From Gammaproteobacteria bacterium (GTDB taxonomy: Bacteria > Pseudomonadota > Gammaproteobacteria > Methylococcales > Methylomonadaceae), in NCBI GenBank assembly GCA_024511045.1, contig JANEMG010000122.1, positions 1 to 7,083 of the forward strand: a stretch of DNA of 7,083 nucleotides. The letters run 5' to 3'. Shown here one piece after another: positions 6,249 through 7,083 of this stretch (position 1 is its first letter; each line of letters opens with the position of its first letter). The notes below the pieces were generated by a model, which was not told the origin of the DNA, ran no database searches, and saw nothing but the letters and a program-made list of their open reading frames with translations. Made by a program: the position numbers and the translations under genes.

Positions 6249-6983
6249 ATGCCTGTCGATATCCTGCTGACGGTAATCGTCACCTCGATCATTCAATCAG
6301 TTTTTGGGGTCGGCGTCTTGCTGTTCGGCACGCCGCTGCTGTTGCTTGGCTATGATTTCATCGATGCCCTGATCGTTCTGCTGCCGATTTCCATCGCCAT
6401 CAATGCTCTGCAGATTCTCAAACACCACCAATACATAGATTTTGCCTTCTACAGGAATGTCCTGATCTATACCATTCCCTTCGTGGTGCTGTTTTTATTC
6501 ATTGTCACGACGGCGAACATCAATATCGGCTTTCTGGTGGGACTGTTTCTGGTGTTCGTCGCGTTGAAGAATGTCTCTTCGGCCATCGAGGCGGCGCTCG
6601 ATGCGTTGCTGAAACATGAACGCATCTATCTGGCAGTGATGGGCATCGTACATGGTCTGACCAACCTGGGGGGATCATTGCTGACCGCCATCGTGCATGG
6701 CAAGCGCTACCGGAAAAACGTGACCCGGGCGACGGTCGCAATCTGCTATGCGACATTTGCCCTGTTCCAGATCATCACCCTGACCATGCTGCAGCAGGGT
6801 TATGTTGTTTCCTTTGCTGACAATATCGCGTTCATGCAGATTGGCATGGTGGTTTTTTTGCTCACGGAGGAACTGGTCTACACCGAAATCGCCAATGAAA
6901 AGTACAGCAAAATCTTCACGGCCTTCCTGCTGGTCTCGGGACTATTGCTGATAACAAAGTCCTTTTATACTTTCCGCACTTGA
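6249..6983 (+). CDS. TauE/SafE-family membrane permease
   Basis: Integral membrane protein of 244 aa with about seven or eight hydrophobic segments (roughly residues 5-24, 36-56, 71-88, 92-108, 126-148, 164-182, 193-210 and 223-238). The glycine-rich motif near the N-terminus (SVFGVGVLLFGTPLLLLGY, residues 17-35) recurs in related form in the second half (GIVHGLTNLGGSLLTAIV, 132-149). This is the duplicated half-repeat pattern of TauE/SafE (PF01925) proteins, which export sulfite, sulfonates or other organic anions. The substrate here cannot be read from the sequence. The ATG at 6249 is chosen because AGAGGG (6238-6243) is 5 nt upstream and TATAAT (6216-6221) precedes it. The frame is open back to 6132, but those 39 extra codons are polar and include the promoter. 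No neighbour in the window explains its role. Confidence 0.75.
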   Translation: MPVDILLTVIVTSIIQSVFGVGVLLFGTPLLLLGYDFIDALIVLLPISIAINALQILKHHQYIDFAFYRNVLIYTIPFVVLFLFIVTTANINIGFLVGLFLVFVALKNVSSAIEAALDALLKHERIYLAVMGIVHGLTNLGGSLLTAIVHGKRYRKNVTRATVAICYATFALFQIITLTMLQQGYVVSFADNIAFMQIGMVVFLLTEELVYTEIANEKYSKIFTAFLLVSGLLLITKSFYTFRT

Positions 6984-6984
6984 A

Positions 6985-7076
6985 AATTTAGCAGCCAGAA
7001 ACAGCCGGCTAATAGAAACATATCACATATTAACAAATGCTTACGGCATTTTCTGGTGCTACTGTTTTGCTAAATT
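6985..7076. repeat. Spaced 9-bp inverted repeat
   Basis: AATTTAGCA at 6985-6993 is the exact reverse complement of TGCTAAATT at 7068-7076. The first arm starts 2 bp after the permease stop. The arms are 74 bp apart and enclose the hairpin above and the palindrome AGCCGGCT (7003-7010). It could be coincidence, a regulatory site, or the ends of a small decayed element. Confidence 0.3.
7035..7053 (+). terminator. Possible weak terminator hairpin
   Basis: AAATGC-TTACG-GCATTT forms a perfect 6-bp stem with a 5-nt loop, 51 bp after the permease stop, followed by a short T-rich end (GCATTTTCTGG). The stem is AT-rich and the T tract short, so termination is only possible. Confidence 0.3.
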
Positions 7077-7083
7077 ATGATTT

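Overview
The window reads as chromosomal DNA of a gammaproteobacterium. PhoB, PhoR, CydA, CydB and the CydX start all align closely, from memory, with their E. coli counterparts in length and motif spacing. Base composition looks moderate. I cannot name the genus; a Methylococcales-type environmental gammaproteobacterium is a guess only.

Layout. Bases 10-91 hold one inverted copy of an 82-bp imperfectly palindromic repeat. Bases 92-302 are the phoB leader, with a good Pho box (15 of 18 positions) placed 10 bp upstream of a -10 element. phoB (303-995) and phoR (997-2277) follow, separated by one base. A 111-bp gap with a candidate promoter leads into a cytochrome bd oxidase operon: cydA (2389-3950, apparent single-base frameshift near 3070), cydB (3947-5086, ATGA overlap) and a third gene (5097-5687). 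Bases 5701-6120 are a tandem array of three further full 82-bp repeat copies plus partial ones. A separate TauE/SafE-type permease gene (6249-6983) has its own TATAAT box. The last 100 bases hold a small hairpin and a spaced inverted repeat.

How the genes work together. PhoR and PhoB form the phosphate-limitation two-component system, and the Pho box suggests autoregulation. CydAB is the quinol:O2 oxidoreductase for low oxygen. The third cyd gene occupies the exact place of cydX, and its first 29 residues are clearly CydX. Instead of stopping at about 37 residues it runs on to 196, adding a complete but degenerate GGDEF-like domain. A CydX-GGDEF fusion is the most unusual thing here. It would tether a signalling-type, probably non-catalytic, domain to the terminal oxidase. 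The repeat family brackets the phoBR-cydABX block in opposite orientations.
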